Shown in pieces: positions 25,642-34,063 of a stretch of DNA of 64,000 nt. Position 1 is the stretch's first letter. Every line of letters starts with the position of its first letter. The translations under genes and the position numbers were made by a program. Below the pieces are notes generated by a model, which was not told the origin of the DNA, did not search any database, and saw only the letters and a list, made by a program, of their open reading frames with translations. This DNA is from Planctomycetales bacterium. GTDB taxonomy: Bacteria > Planctomycetota > Phycisphaerae > SM23-33. The DNA lies in assembly GCA_030612725.1 (NCBI GenBank), contig JAUWNJ010000014.1, positions 1 through 64,000 on the forward strand, in the 5' to 3' direction.

Positions 25642-26781
25642 ATGTGGCTTTATGTACCTTGTCAATCTGCACCGGCGAAGCCGGACTCGAACTCGGAATC
25701 GAACTGTCCGGCGTCGAAATTGAGCCGGTCTGTTACGTGGAGAGGGAAATCTACGCCGTCGCAAATCTTGCGAGGCTTATCAAGGAAGGAGTCCTGGCGG
25801 ACGCTCCTGCCTGGTCTGACGTGCGAACAATCTGCGATGCAGAGTTCCGCGCTTTCATGGCCGGGCGGCAAATCGACCTTATCTGCGGAGGATACCCCTG
25901 CCAGCCGTTCAGCAGTGCGGGTAAGCGACGCGGTACGGACGATCCTCGACACCTTTGGCCTGCAATCGCTGACGCGATTGGCCTCTACCAGCCCGCACTC
26001 TGTTTTTTCGAGAACGTGCCGGGCCATCTCACCCTTGGGTTTGAAACCGTCCTCGATGATTTACGGCGAATGGGTTACGAAGTTGCGGCTGGACTCTTTA
26101 GCGCGTCGGAAGTCGGCGCAAGCCACAAGCGAGAGCGGCTGTTCATCCTGGCCCACAGCAAAGAATGCACGCGGAACATACACGCGGGACAACGGCGACC
26201 CCGACAAGCAGAGGCCGACGCTGCGGGGGCTGGCGGAAAAGAATTGGCACACGCCGACAACGCCGGACAGAGGGCCGGAGACAGCCGAATCGAAAGCGAC
26301 CCGAACGAACGGCGGGATAGACTTACAGACGCAGGCGAAGTTGTGGCCGACGCCAGCAGCGGAGGAAGCGAAAAAATCCGATGTCAACATCAGGGGGAAC
26401 CCGACCCTGAAAGGATCGGCAACTCAATGGCCGACGCCGGCGGGACGGGACCACAAGGGGGCGAACGCCGAGAAGCACCTGGCGGTCGGGACGGGACGGA
26501 AGCACCTCGATCAACTGCCGAACTTCGTATCCCATTGTTTCCGCCGGGACCAGACGACCGGACCGGATGGAGCGAAATCGCCGGAGGCAGCCCCCACCTT
26601 GCCCCGGCGACTGAATCCGACCTTCGTATCGTGGTTGATGGGCTTTCCTTTGGGGTGGGCGAACATCGCAATCACCGGCTCCGGCTTCATGGCAACGCAG
26701 TTGTCCCGCTTCAGGCGGCGTATGCGTTCACGACTCTTATGGCTTGTCTGCACGACACAGAAAGGCGGGCTGATTGAATGA
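25642..26781 (+). CDS. Overlapping-frame WPTP-motif protein, putative
   Basis: This 379-residue reading frame lies in the frame two bases out from the C5 methyltransferase and spans it entirely, starting at an ATG that shares two bases with the GTG of the other. It contains SSWPTAKNARG, HTPTTPDRG, LWPTPAAEEAKK and QWPTPAGRDHKG, and near its end NPTFVSWLMGFPLGW. Annotated phage proteins with WPTP repeats and NP..V.WLMG.P.GW endings exist. I cannot tell whether this frame is translated; the same motifs may arise from the other frame's VADA and similar repeats. Confidence 0.45.
   Translation: MWLYVPCQSAPAKPDSNSESNCPASKLSRSVTWRGKSTPSQILRGLSRKESWRTLLPGLTCEQSAMQSSALSWPGGKSTLSAEDTPASRSAVRVSDAVRTILDTFGLQSLTRLASTSPHSVFSRTCRAISPLGLKPSSMIYGEWVTKLRLDSLARRKSAQATSESGCSSWPTAKNARGTYTRDNGDPDKQRPTLRGLAEKNWHTPTTPDRGPETAESKATRTNGGIDLQTQAKLWPTPAAEEAKKSDVNIRGNPTLKGSATQWPTPAGRDHKGANAEKHLAVGTGRKHLDQLPNFVSHCFRRDQTTGPDGAKSPEAAPTLPRRLNPTFVSWLMGFPLGWANIAITGSGFMATQLSRFRRRMRSRLLWLVCTTQKGGLIE
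25644..26777 (+). CDS. C5-cytosine DNA methyltransferase
   Basis: The 377-residue protein is a C5-cytosine methyltransferase. Motifs: LSICTGEAGLELG (I), GGYPCQPFSSAGKRRG with catalytic Cys (IV), FFENVPGH (VI), SHKRERLFIL (VIII), and HGNAVVPLQAAYAF (X). The region between (about 180-310) is low in complexity with ADAG-type repeats, replacing a normal target recognition domain. GTG at 25644 is chosen; AGGAAAG lies upstream. It has no restriction partner. The whole gene is overlapped by a second open frame. Confidence 0.9.
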   Translation: MALCTLSICTGEAGLELGIELSGVEIEPVCYVEREIYAVANLARLIKEGVLADAPAWSDVRTICDAEFRAFMAGRQIDLICGGYPCQPFSSAGKRRGTDDPRHLWPAIADAIGLYQPALCFFENVPGHLTLGFETVLDDLRRMGYEVAAGLFSASEVGASHKRERLFILAHSKECTRNIHAGQRRPRQAEADAAGAGGKELAHADNAGQRAGDSRIESDPNERRDRLTDAGEVVADASSGGSEKIRCQHQGEPDPERIGNSMADAGGTGPQGGERREAPGGRDGTEAPRSTAELRIPLFPPGPDDRTGWSEIAGGSPHLAPATESDLRIVVDGLSFGVGEHRNHRLRLHGNAVVPLQAAYAFTTLMACLHDTERRAD

Positions 26782-26978
26782 GCAATGAATATATAGGCAC
26801 ACGGCGGATTTGTTATGACGGCGGGATGCAATTCGTCCCGGTCTGCTCAACCTGCGGGCGATTCGTCAAAGCCGACGAGTCTGTCAGTTTTGACCCGAAA
26901 GGCCAACCCAATCTCCCTAACGCGACATGCAGCAAATGCGGCCGAACCATGATGATCTTTGAAGGATATTTTGAATGA
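26778..26978 (+). CDS. Small zinc-ribbon protein
   Basis: The 66-residue protein has two CxxC pairs (CSTCGRF, CSKCGRT) separated by about 23 residues, a zinc ribbon. It begins in the ATGA overlap after the methyltransferase and ends in an overlap with the next gene, so it is translated with them. Possible DNA or protein binding. Confidence 0.65.
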   Translation: MSNEYIGTRRICYDGGMQFVPVCSTCGRFVKADESVSFDPKGQPNLPNATCSKCGRTMMIFEGYFE

Positions 26979-27397
26979 CTGACTACGGACTACTGGCTAC
27001 CGACTACCAACTCGCCGAGGCAATCGGCTGGACCGTAACGGTGATCGCCGTAACCGGCGTGATCCTCAACAACCACCGCCTACGGGCGTGCTTCGTCCTG
27101 TGGCTGGTTTCAAACTCGCTGTCGGCGGGCCTGCACATTCACGCCGGGATGACGGCGCTGGCCGTGCGCGACGCGATTTTCTTCATACTGGCGATCCACG
27201 GACTGATCTGCTGGAGCAAAAAGAAGTCCACAGATTACACGGATTATAAAAAATTCACAGAAGGGAAGCCCATAAGCCGTTGCCTAAAACCGGACCCGCT
27301 GCACACAACGCTCGCCGAGGGGAAGGTCAGACGCGGCGGCATAAAACCGCCCCCGACACACCCAAAGCCCAAGATACGACCGAAGCCACAAAAATAG
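26975..27397 (+). CDS. Three-span membrane protein with repeat-derived ends
   Basis: The 140-residue protein has three hydrophobic spans (about 17-31, 41-57, 65-81) with WLVSNSLSAGLHIHAG, RDAIFFILAIHGLICW, reminiscent of half a PnuC-like transporter. The first residues (MTDYGLLATDYQLA) are read from GACTACGGACTACTGGC units and residues near 84-98 (STDYTDYKKFTEG) from a CACAGATTACACGG repeat. The lysine/proline tail is also unconserved-looking. Function unknown. Confidence 0.6.
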   Translation: MTDYGLLATDYQLAEAIGWTVTVIAVTGVILNNHRLRACFVLWLVSNSLSAGLHIHAGMTALAVRDAIFFILAIHGLICWSKKKSTDYTDYKKFTEGKPISRCLKPDPLHTTLAEGKVRRGGIKPPPTHPKPKIRPKPQK

Positions 27398-27425
27398 GGA
27401 CTGGTAAAAACGCAGGGACGCGAAA

Positions 27426-28478
27426 ATGATGAACAGAAATGAACTATTTGAGCCGGGACGATATTCGTCGCTACCCGATGTAATCCTCCGCGACCCGTCG
27501 CTGTCGGCGTCGGCCAAACTCGTATGGATGGCGCTCGCCGGACACCTCGGACCGAGCGGTACGGAAGTATGGCCGTCAATGACCCGCCTGTCCCGAATGA
27601 CGGGACTGGGGAAAAATACCGTCCTGCGAGCCGTCGCCGCCCTGGAAGATGCGAACCTCATCGTCGTAAAGCGACAGCCGAGCGGCAAGGCAAACCTCTA
27701 CCGGATATTACAACCCCAGGTAGGCTTGTTCGACGAAAAATCCGCCGCGAACCAGTCGGAAAAACTCACCGGCCGGGAAAACCCACCGGTCGAAAAACCC
27801 GACCCAAAGCAGTCCCAAAATGGGACCGGTGCCGAAATGGGACCGGTCCCAAAATGCGACCCGACCAGTCCCAAAATGGGACCGGAAGCGGTCCCAAAAT
27901 GGGACTCTAAGTACTGTAGTAGTACTGAAAGAAGTACACCCCCTACCCCCAAGGGGGAAAAAGAGAAAAGTGAGGGTAACGGATTTTCTCCGAAGCCAAA
28001 AACGAAAAAGCAGATCGTCCAGCAATGCGAAACGGCCCATCAAAAAGCCTTCGGAAAACCGCTGCCGGCGAAATGGAAACGGGACATCCGGCTCGAATAC
28101 GACGACGGCGACTTCGCCGCGCTGGAGCGAATCGACGAGGCGGTCATGGCCGAAGCCGAAAAGTACCGCGCCGCGAAGCGATGGAGTTGCCTCGGACACG
28201 GGACGGTGATGCAATACCTCGCCCACCTCGACCGCAAGGCGACAGCCAAGCATAAAAAATCAGCCGATACCCAGGCCCAGGCCGCCGAGCAGGCCGAAAA
28301 AGACGAACTCGAACAATGCCGCTTGGAACATTTCCGAGGGTTGGGCCAAGCCCAACAAGAGCAACATGTCGCCGAAGTCCGTCGCCGGTTTCCGCACATG
28401 AAAGACCTCGACATGATCGGACGCCAAGCCGCCAACGCGGCCTGGCTGGAATATGAACGGACCCCCGTAGAGGTTTAG
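27426..28478 (+). CDS. Replication initiator-like protein with iterons
   Basis: The 350-residue protein begins with a winged-helix (HTH_36) domain (about 18-105: DPSLSASAKLVWMALAGHLG, then TRLSRMTGLGKNTVLRAVAAL). A low-complexity middle (about 125-175) is encoded by GTCCCAAAATGGGAC iterons. The C-terminal part (200-350) is helical and charged. This layout, with a DNA-binding head and internal iterons, is that of lambda O-like initiators. Iteron arrays inside initiator genes are the usual phage origins. No helicase loader or helicase is nearby, so host DnaB is likely recruited. Confidence 0.7.
   Translation: MMNRNELFEPGRYSSLPDVILRDPSLSASAKLVWMALAGHLGPSGTEVWPSMTRLSRMTGLGKNTVLRAVAALEDANLIVVKRQPSGKANLYRILQPQVGLFDEKSAANQSEKLTGRENPPVEKPDPKQSQNGTGAEMGPVPKCDPTSPKMGPEAVPKWDSKYCSSTERSTPPTPKGEKEKSEGNGFSPKPKTKKQIVQQCETAHQKAFGKPLPAKWKRDIRLEYDDGDFAALERIDEAVMAEAEKYRAAKRWSCLGHGTVMQYLAHLDRKATAKHKKSADTQAQAAEQAEKDELEQCRLEHFRGLGQAQQEQHVAEVRRRFPHMKDLDMIGRQAANAAWLEYERTPVEV
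27811..27929. other. Candidate replication origin (iteron array)
   Basis: Palindrome-like iterons GTCCCAAAATGGGACC appear at 27812-27827, 27846-27861 (variant, GCGACC), 27867-27882 and 27890-27906, with a half site at 27834-27846. Next is AGTACTGTAGTAGTACT (27909-27925), an imperfect palindrome, and a run of C and A/G (27938-27965). It lies inside the initiator gene. No replication data. Confidence 0.65.
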
Positions 28479-28488
28479 GGATTTTTTA

Positions 28489-28517
28489 ACCACAGAGATC
28501 ATAGAGAACGCAGAGGT
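28489..28517. repeat. Nonamer repeat, single arm
   Basis: CCACAGAGATCATAGAGAACGCAGAGG just before the next gene, a degenerate arm of the CGCAGAGAA family. Confidence 0.6.
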
Positions 28518-28524
28518 AGAAAAA

Positions 28525-29256
28525 ATGAAAGAGCACCCAATACTTTTCAAAGGCGAGATGGTCCGGGCGATTCTGGACACACGAAAAACGCAGACGCGGC
28601 GGGTAATAAAGCCGCAACCCAAGGTGGTTCATGCCATTTACTCCGATGCGAGCATTGAAACAAATTGTATTTTCAGGAGAGGCGACCAAAGAATCCACTG
28701 CCCCTACGGTCAAGTCGGCGACCGTCTTTGGGTACGGGAAACGTGGCGGGTTGGCGCATGGGACGAAAACGGTGGCCGCATCTGCGTAGATTATAAAGCG
28801 GATAATTATGCCCGCCAAGAATGGCTCACTGTCCCCGATAACGAGATGTTTCAACGGCTTTGGATTCAAACTTCCGAAGATGCGGAAAAGGCGGGCGTGA
28901 AATACGATAGCGACGGCAAATATCATTGGAAGCCCGACGACAGCCCCGCTCGCTGGCGTTCCCCTATCCACATGCCTCGTTGGGCTTGCCGCCTCACTCT
29001 GAAGGTTACGTCTGTCCGCGTGGAGCGACTACAGGATATATCGGAGGCCGATGCCAGGGCGGAAGGTGTACAGGCGGGCTGCGGCAACACCGTAGAAGAT
29101 TGCGCAAGGGATAACTGCCGTTGTGATGTCGAATGTCCCGTAAAACTTACTTACAGGGAGGGGTTACACGAATTGTTGGATTCCATTAATGCCAAGCGGG
29201 GCTTTTCGTGGGACTCGAATCCGTGGGTGTGGGCGATCACTTTCATCGTAAATTGA
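28525..29256 (+). CDS. Phage ASCH-like protein
   Basis: The 243-residue protein matches a common phage family, with MKEHPILFKGEMVRAILD, KTQTRRVIKPQP, CPYGQVGDRLWVRETW, SPIHMPRWACRL and a C-terminal NPWVWAITF. It resembles ASCH domains, thought to bind RNA or modified bases. It is often annotated as a morphogenesis protein without evidence. Two bases separate it from the recombinase ATG. Role unknown. Confidence 0.75.
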   Translation: MKEHPILFKGEMVRAILDTRKTQTRRVIKPQPKVVHAIYSDASIETNCIFRRGDQRIHCPYGQVGDRLWVRETWRVGAWDENGGRICVDYKADNYARQEWLTVPDNEMFQRLWIQTSEDAEKAGVKYDSDGKYHWKPDDSPARWRSPIHMPRWACRLTLKVTSVRVERLQDISEADARAEGVQAGCGNTVEDCARDNCRCDVECPVKLTYREGLHELLDSINAKRGFSWDSNPWVWAITFIVN

Positions 29257-29258
29257 AG

Positions 29259-30182
29259 ATGGCAAAGCGAAAAAGAAAACGAAAAGCATCGACCGCCGAC
29301 GCGAAGCGACTGCTGAAAATCTTCCTGACCGGAAAAGGACGGCTCACCGCACAGGCCTACGAGACAGACCTTCGGCGATTCGCGGATTTCCTCGGCGCCA
29401 AAACGATGGACGATGCGGTGGCCGAACTCATCGGCGGAGGGAACGGCCAGGCCTACGAACTGGCCAGCCTCTACCGCGCCCACCTGCGGGAACGCTCCGC
29501 CGCCGCCACAATCAATCGACGACTGGCGACGCTCCGATCACTGACCTCCACAGCCAGGAACATCGGCATAATCGCATGGTCGCTTACGATCAAACCGCTG
29601 CCGACACAACCGCTGAGGGATTCGACCGGGCCGGGCCGGTCGAACGTTCGAAAAATGCTCGAATTCGCCAAGGCTCAAGGCGGGCTGAAGGGCTACCGCG
29701 ATACGGCGATCCTGTACCTGCTCTACGGGCTGGCGCTGCGACGGGGCGAGGTGGTCGAACTGGACGCCGAAAATGTGAACCTGAAACGACCGGCGATAAG
29801 CGTTATCGGCAAGGGCCGGGTCGAAAGGGAATGGATCGACATGCCCCTGCTGGTAGCCGAGGCCGTCGCGGCGTGGATGTCACAGCGGAGTTGGGAAGAT
29901 GGGCCTCTATTCTACACGCTCAGCCGGGCTTACGGACGCCAACGACTAAGCGCAACCGGATTGTATTCTATTGTGGTGGCGATAAGTACGTACATCGGCT
30001 GCAAGACCACACCACACGGCCTGAGGCACACGGCGATCACCGATGCGATCCTGCTGGGACACAGCCTCGCAGACGTTCAAAAGTTCAGCCGACACGCGAA
30101 CTTGAACACCCTGCAAATCTACTTTGACCGGGTGCGAGGCGTGGCCGTGGACATCGCCAGCAGCGTCGTAAATGGACTGTAA
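29259..30182 (+). CDS. Second tyrosine recombinase (XerC/D-like)
   Basis: The 307-residue protein is a full tyrosine recombinase: N-terminal SAM-like domain (about 20-90), catalytic Arg in GLALRRGEVVEL, Lys in IGKGRVEREW, HGLRHT, and the final His and nucleophile Tyr in FSRHANLNTLQIYFDRV. It is distinct from the terminal integrase (58389) and lies just before the packaging module. It may resolve genome multimers or process DNA at the adjacent 30183-30504 region, by inference. Confidence 0.88.
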   Translation: MAKRKRKRKASTADAKRLLKIFLTGKGRLTAQAYETDLRRFADFLGAKTMDDAVAELIGGGNGQAYELASLYRAHLRERSAAATINRRLATLRSLTSTARNIGIIAWSLTIKPLPTQPLRDSTGPGRSNVRKMLEFAKAQGGLKGYRDTAILYLLYGLALRRGEVVELDAENVNLKRPAISVIGKGRVEREWIDMPLLVAEAVAAWMSQRSWEDGPLFYTLSRAYGRQRLSATGLYSIVVAISTYIGCKTTPHGLRHTAITDAILLGHSLADVQKFSRHANLNTLQIYFDRVRGVAVDIASSVVNGL

Positions 30183-30467
30183 AACGCTATGGAGAGCGAA
30201 GGTAACGAGAATGGGATTTATGTTAAGTATATTTCAAGTTTTCGGGTGTTTGGCCTTAAATACTAACACCTGCCACAAACGGGACTTATGGAAATTCCCA
30301 TCATTCGGGGTTTTGTGCGCGCATCCTGTTAGTTTCCCCAAAAAATACGACAACTATCGTGCGCTATTTTGGGCCACTACTGTTAAGATAGGCAAGGGGA
30401 CGAACACCCTGCCATTTACCCCAAAAGGGTTAAAGGTACTACCGACTGCCATTATGACCGATTGAGG
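30183..30467. other. Non-coding region before terminase, possible cos/pac
   Basis: About 285 bp with no convincing gene. It is richer in A/T than its neighbours and has GGGACTTATGG, TTCCCAT and TAAGATAGGC. Lying directly upstream of the large terminase, where cos or pac sites are common, it is a candidate packaging region. No classical cos sequence is visible. Confidence 0.45.
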
Positions 30468-30487
30468 GCGCGATTCCGCGCTTTTTT
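30468..30487 (+). terminator. Rho-independent terminator before terminase
   Basis: GCGCG-ATTC-CGCGC followed by six Ts. It ends 17 bp before the terminase ATG and would separate early from late transcription. Confidence 0.75.
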
Positions 30488-30504
30488 GACTCTGTTAGTT
30501 AGTT

Positions 30505-32640
30505 ATGGGTAAAGACTTACGAAAACGAGCCGCCCAAAGCCATGCCGCCGTGGCCTCTCTGGACCGCGAGCGAGCCAGTCAACGCGCGCTGATGTCTCGC
30601 AAACGAGCGGCGGGCCGGGACCTCGTTATCCCTCCCGTTTGCAACCCCCGTCGCCGCCGGCGATGCGAAAAAGACCCGGCCCTGTTTCTGAAGACCTACT
30701 TCCCTATAATTTTTTTCAACGCCTTCACGTCGAATCAGCGAAGCATCATCAAGGAGTTCATAGATCGCCTGCAATTCGGCGGATGGAAAGCGGAGACCGC
30801 GCCGCGCAAGGAGGGCAAAACCTCCCTCCTCCGGTGCCTGACTATCTACGCGATTGCCTATGGCTTCCGGCGTTTCGTTGTAATCATCGGCGCCAACGCC
30901 CGCGAGGCGGACGACAACCTCGAAAACATCCGCGCCGAATTTGAACGAAACGACCAGCTCGCCGAGGACTTCCCTGAAATTTGCATACCGATCCACGCCC
31001 TGGCCGGAGCCAGCCAGCGGGCGAACGCCCAGACGGTCGCCGGTCGGCGGACTTACCTCAAGTGGACCGGTGATATGATTCGCTTGCCAGTCGTGGTCGG
31101 GTCGCCCGCCTCTGGCGCCATGATCACGTCGCGCGGCATTGAGGGGACGATACGCGGGATGAATTACCGGGGCCAGCGGCCCGATCTTGTGCTCATCGAC
31201 GACCCGGAAACCGACGAAACGGCCCACAGCCCCGTCGAGATCGAGAAGCGGGAGAGGATTATCGAATCGGACATCGTCGGTCTTGGCGGCGAAAAGAGTA
31301 TCGCCATTCTCTACACCTGCACGATCATCGCGGCCAACTGTCTGGCCGACAAGTTCACCGACCCGAAGGTCAAGTCTGCGTGGGACGGTACGCGACGGAA
31401 ACTACTGGTACAGAAACCCGACCACGAAGATATGTGGGCCAAGTATATGGAACTCCGGCAGGACGGTGTTCTGCACGCCGACAAGTCCGGCCGGAAGGCC
31501 CACAAATTCTATCTGAAAAATCGACGGGCGATGGATGCCGGGGCTGTTGTTTCCAATCCCTACCGATTCGACCCGACCGAAATGCCCGACGGCAGCGCCA
31601 AGCAGGTCTCGGCCCTTCAATTTTGTTATGACTTCATCGCCGACACCGACTGGACGCATTTCAACAGTGAATATCAGAACATCCCGCCGCTCGGCCACGT
31701 CGCCGAACTGATCGACATCAACGCCCAAACGGTGATGAAGCGATGCAGCGGGCGTGATCGCGGGACGGTAACGCCGGAGGCCGACTACCTGACGGCCGGG
31801 CTGGACGTCGGCGGGCGGGCGATCCACTTCACCGTGATGGCGTGGAAGCATTCAGCCAGTCTGATTATCGATTACGGCGTGATCCCGGTCCATTCGCCTT
31901 TGGTCGGCAACCTGGAGGATGCGGAAAATCTATCAGCCGTCCAGGACGCGATCCTCACGGCGTTGTGCGAGTTCCGCGACATGGCCGCCGGCGGCTGGCC
32001 CGACGCCGACACCGGTGAGATGCGGTATCTTGACGTGGCGCTGGTCGATGCGGGCTACGCCCGGTCTTCGATGGACACGCCGGTCTATGAATTTGTCCGG
32101 TCCAGTCCCGGCAAAATCTATCGTGCGAGCAAAGGCTTCGGCTCCGGCGGCCAGGGCCGTTACCGCCACCCCGCCAAACGGGGGCATGGTCGTCTGCTCG
32201 GCAATCACTGGTTCGCCACTTTCCAACCGGGCCACAAGGCGTGGCTGTACAACATGGACTCGGATTACTGGAAAAACTTCGTCCACACCGGACTGCTGGC
32301 CGATCCCGGTCGTCCCGGTTCGCTGCTCTTGTTTGGTGCGCCCGAAAACGCGGTCGAGCATCGCAACTACGCCAGGCAGATCACCGCCGAGATATGGACG
32401 CACGAATACAAGCCCGGCAAGGGCGACGTTTGGCTGTGGAAGCGTATCCGCAGAGAGAATCACTGGTTTGATACGACTTACGCCTGTTGTGTCGCCGCGT
32501 CGATCTGCGGCATGAAGACCGTCGCCGTCCCGGCGGCCGCCCCGACCGCCGACGGCAAACCGGCCAAGCGTCAACGCCCCGCCGTAAAAAAGAGAATGCG
32601 ACTCTCCGACTTGCAGCGGCAAAAGCGAATGAAAGGATGA
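30505..32640 (+). CDS. Terminase large subunit (GpA-like)
   Basis: The 711-residue protein is a GpA/Mu gp28-type large terminase, the packaging motor and nuclease. A P-loop-like APRKEGKTSLLR (about 98-109) and Walker B PDLVLIDDPETD (about 228-240) form the ATPase; the nuclease core begins at LTAGLDVGGRAIHFTVMAW (about 430-450) with Asp residues. A basic tail closes the protein. It is long compared with a typical terminase. No small terminase was recognised; the gene at 34689 is a candidate. Confidence 0.85.
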   Translation: MGKDLRKRAAQSHAAVASLDRERASQRALMSRKRAAGRDLVIPPVCNPRRRRRCEKDPALFLKTYFPIIFFNAFTSNQRSIIKEFIDRLQFGGWKAETAPRKEGKTSLLRCLTIYAIAYGFRRFVVIIGANAREADDNLENIRAEFERNDQLAEDFPEICIPIHALAGASQRANAQTVAGRRTYLKWTGDMIRLPVVVGSPASGAMITSRGIEGTIRGMNYRGQRPDLVLIDDPETDETAHSPVEIEKRERIIESDIVGLGGEKSIAILYTCTIIAANCLADKFTDPKVKSAWDGTRRKLLVQKPDHEDMWAKYMELRQDGVLHADKSGRKAHKFYLKNRRAMDAGAVVSNPYRFDPTEMPDGSAKQVSALQFCYDFIADTDWTHFNSEYQNIPPLGHVAELIDINAQTVMKRCSGRDRGTVTPEADYLTAGLDVGGRAIHFTVMAWKHSASLIIDYGVIPVHSPLVGNLEDAENLSAVQDAILTALCEFRDMAAGGWPDADTGEMRYLDVALVDAGYARSSMDTPVYEFVRSSPGKIYRASKGFGSGGQGRYRHPAKRGHGRLLGNHWFATFQPGHKAWLYNMDSDYWKNFVHTGLLADPGRPGSLLLFGAPENAVEHRNYARQITAEIWTHEYKPGKGDVWLWKRIRRENHWFDTTYACCVAASICGMKTVAVPAAAPTADGKPAKRQRPAVKKRMRLSDLQRQKRMKG

Positions 32641-32644
32641 ACGC

Positions 32645-34063
32645 TTGACAAAAAAGAAAACAACAACCAACAAACTGGCGATACATCTGACCCCCCTGCG
32701 CGCGATCCATCCGGACCCGGACAACGTCCGCACGCACGACGAGCGGAACGTCGAGGCTATAGCGGCCAGTCTAAAGAAGTTCGGCCAGGTCAAACCCATC
32801 GTCGCAGACCTCGACGGGACGATTATTGCCGGGAACGCAATGTACCTTGCCGCAAAACGGCTCGGCTGGGGGGCGGTCTTGACGGTGGTGACGGATTTGT
32901 CCCGTTCAAAACTGAAGGCCTACGCCGTTGCCGACAACCGCACTGCTGAACTGGCCGCGTGGAATGAAGTGGCTTTGCTGTCATTGTTACGGGAACTGGA
33001 GGCCGAGGACCACCCGCTTTTCATGGCCACGGGTTTTAATGACGACGATGTGAAGCGACTGCTGGATGAAACCCTGCCTGACGAAATGCCGCTGGGTATC
33101 GACGACGTACCCGCCGCCCCCGACGAGGCGATCACGAAGCCGGGCGATCTTTGGATTCTCGGCGAGCACCGCCTGCTGTGCGGAGACAGCGCCTCCGTCG
33201 CCGAAGTGGACCGTCTGCTGGACGGTGAGAAGATTCAACTGGTCAATACCGATCCGCCCTACAACGTGGATGTCCAGTCGCGGAGCAAAGGCCCATCAAT
33301 GCGCGCGAAGGATCGCCCCATCATCAACGATTCGGTTTCCGCCGCTGATTATTATCGCCTGTTGCGGGCATGGTTCGGGAACATCGCTCGCGTCCTGGAG
33401 CCGGGCCGGTCCTTCTACATCTGGGGCGGCTACGCCAACGTCGCCAACTATCCATCGGCCCTCGTCGAGTACGAACTTCGATTCAGCCAGGCGATTATCT
33501 GGGTCAAGGGCCACCCAGTACTGACGCGCAAAGATTTCATGGGCGATCACGAATGGTGTTTCTACGGCTGGCGGGCCGGAGCGGCCCACTGGTTCAATCC
33601 GCGATTCATGAACGCCCGCGACGTCTGGCGCGTCGATCCGGCCTCCACGGCGGAACCCGTTCCATTGCCGAATACCGCGATTGAATTACCTTCGAAGTGC
33701 ATGGCCGCGACCTGGAACGAAAACGAAACCGTCCTGGACATTCTCATTGACCGGATCGGTGATTTCCGCCTGGTCGGTCGCCCCGGGCGCAGGCCTGCCG
33801 ACGTCTGGGAGGTCAAGAAAGTTGCCTCACAGAAGATGGTCCACCTGACAGAAAAGCCCGTCGAACTGGCGGTCCGCGCGATGCGGTATTCGTCGAGGCC
33901 GGGTGAGAATGTCCTGGACCTTTTCGGCGGTAGCGGCTCGACGCTTATCGCCGCCGAACACGCCAAGCGGCGGGCGTTCTGCATGGAGATCGACCAGCTC
34001 TATTGCGATGTGATCGTCGAGCGTTGGGAAAAGATGACAGGGAAAAAGGCCCAACGAAAATGA
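32645..34063 (+). CDS. ParB-domain DNA methyltransferase
   Basis: The 472-residue protein joins an N-terminal ParB/Srx-like domain (about 15-110: IHPDPDNVRTHDERNVEAIA, QVKPIVADLDG) with an N4/N6 DNA methyltransferase (NTDPPYNVDV catalytic motif and NVLDLFGGSGSTLIAAE SAM motif). ParB-methylase fusions are frequent beside GpA-type terminases. It starts at TTG with AAAGGA upstream. Beta-type order (DPPY before FxGxG) fits. It probably modifies packaged DNA. Confidence 0.9.
   Translation: MTKKKTTTNKLAIHLTPLRAIHPDPDNVRTHDERNVEAIAASLKKFGQVKPIVADLDGTIIAGNAMYLAAKRLGWGAVLTVVTDLSRSKLKAYAVADNRTAELAAWNEVALLSLLRELEAEDHPLFMATGFNDDDVKRLLDETLPDEMPLGIDDVPAAPDEAITKPGDLWILGEHRLLCGDSASVAEVDRLLDGEKIQLVNTDPPYNVDVQSRSKGPSMRAKDRPIINDSVSAADYYRLLRAWFGNIARVLEPGRSFYIWGGYANVANYPSALVEYELRFSQAIIWVKGHPVLTRKDFMGDHEWCFYGWRAGAAHWFNPRFMNARDVWRVDPASTAEPVPLPNTAIELPSKCMAATWNENETVLDILIDRIGDFRLVGRPGRRPADVWEVKKVASQKMVHLTEKPVELAVRAMRYSSRPGENVLDLFGGSGSTLIAAEHAKRRAFCMEIDQLYCDVIVERWEKMTGKKAQRK

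Noticed and set aside
30172-30465. A 97-codon frame between the second recombinase and terminase
   Set aside because: Low coding quality and overlap with the recombinase end; more likely non-coding packaging DNA.
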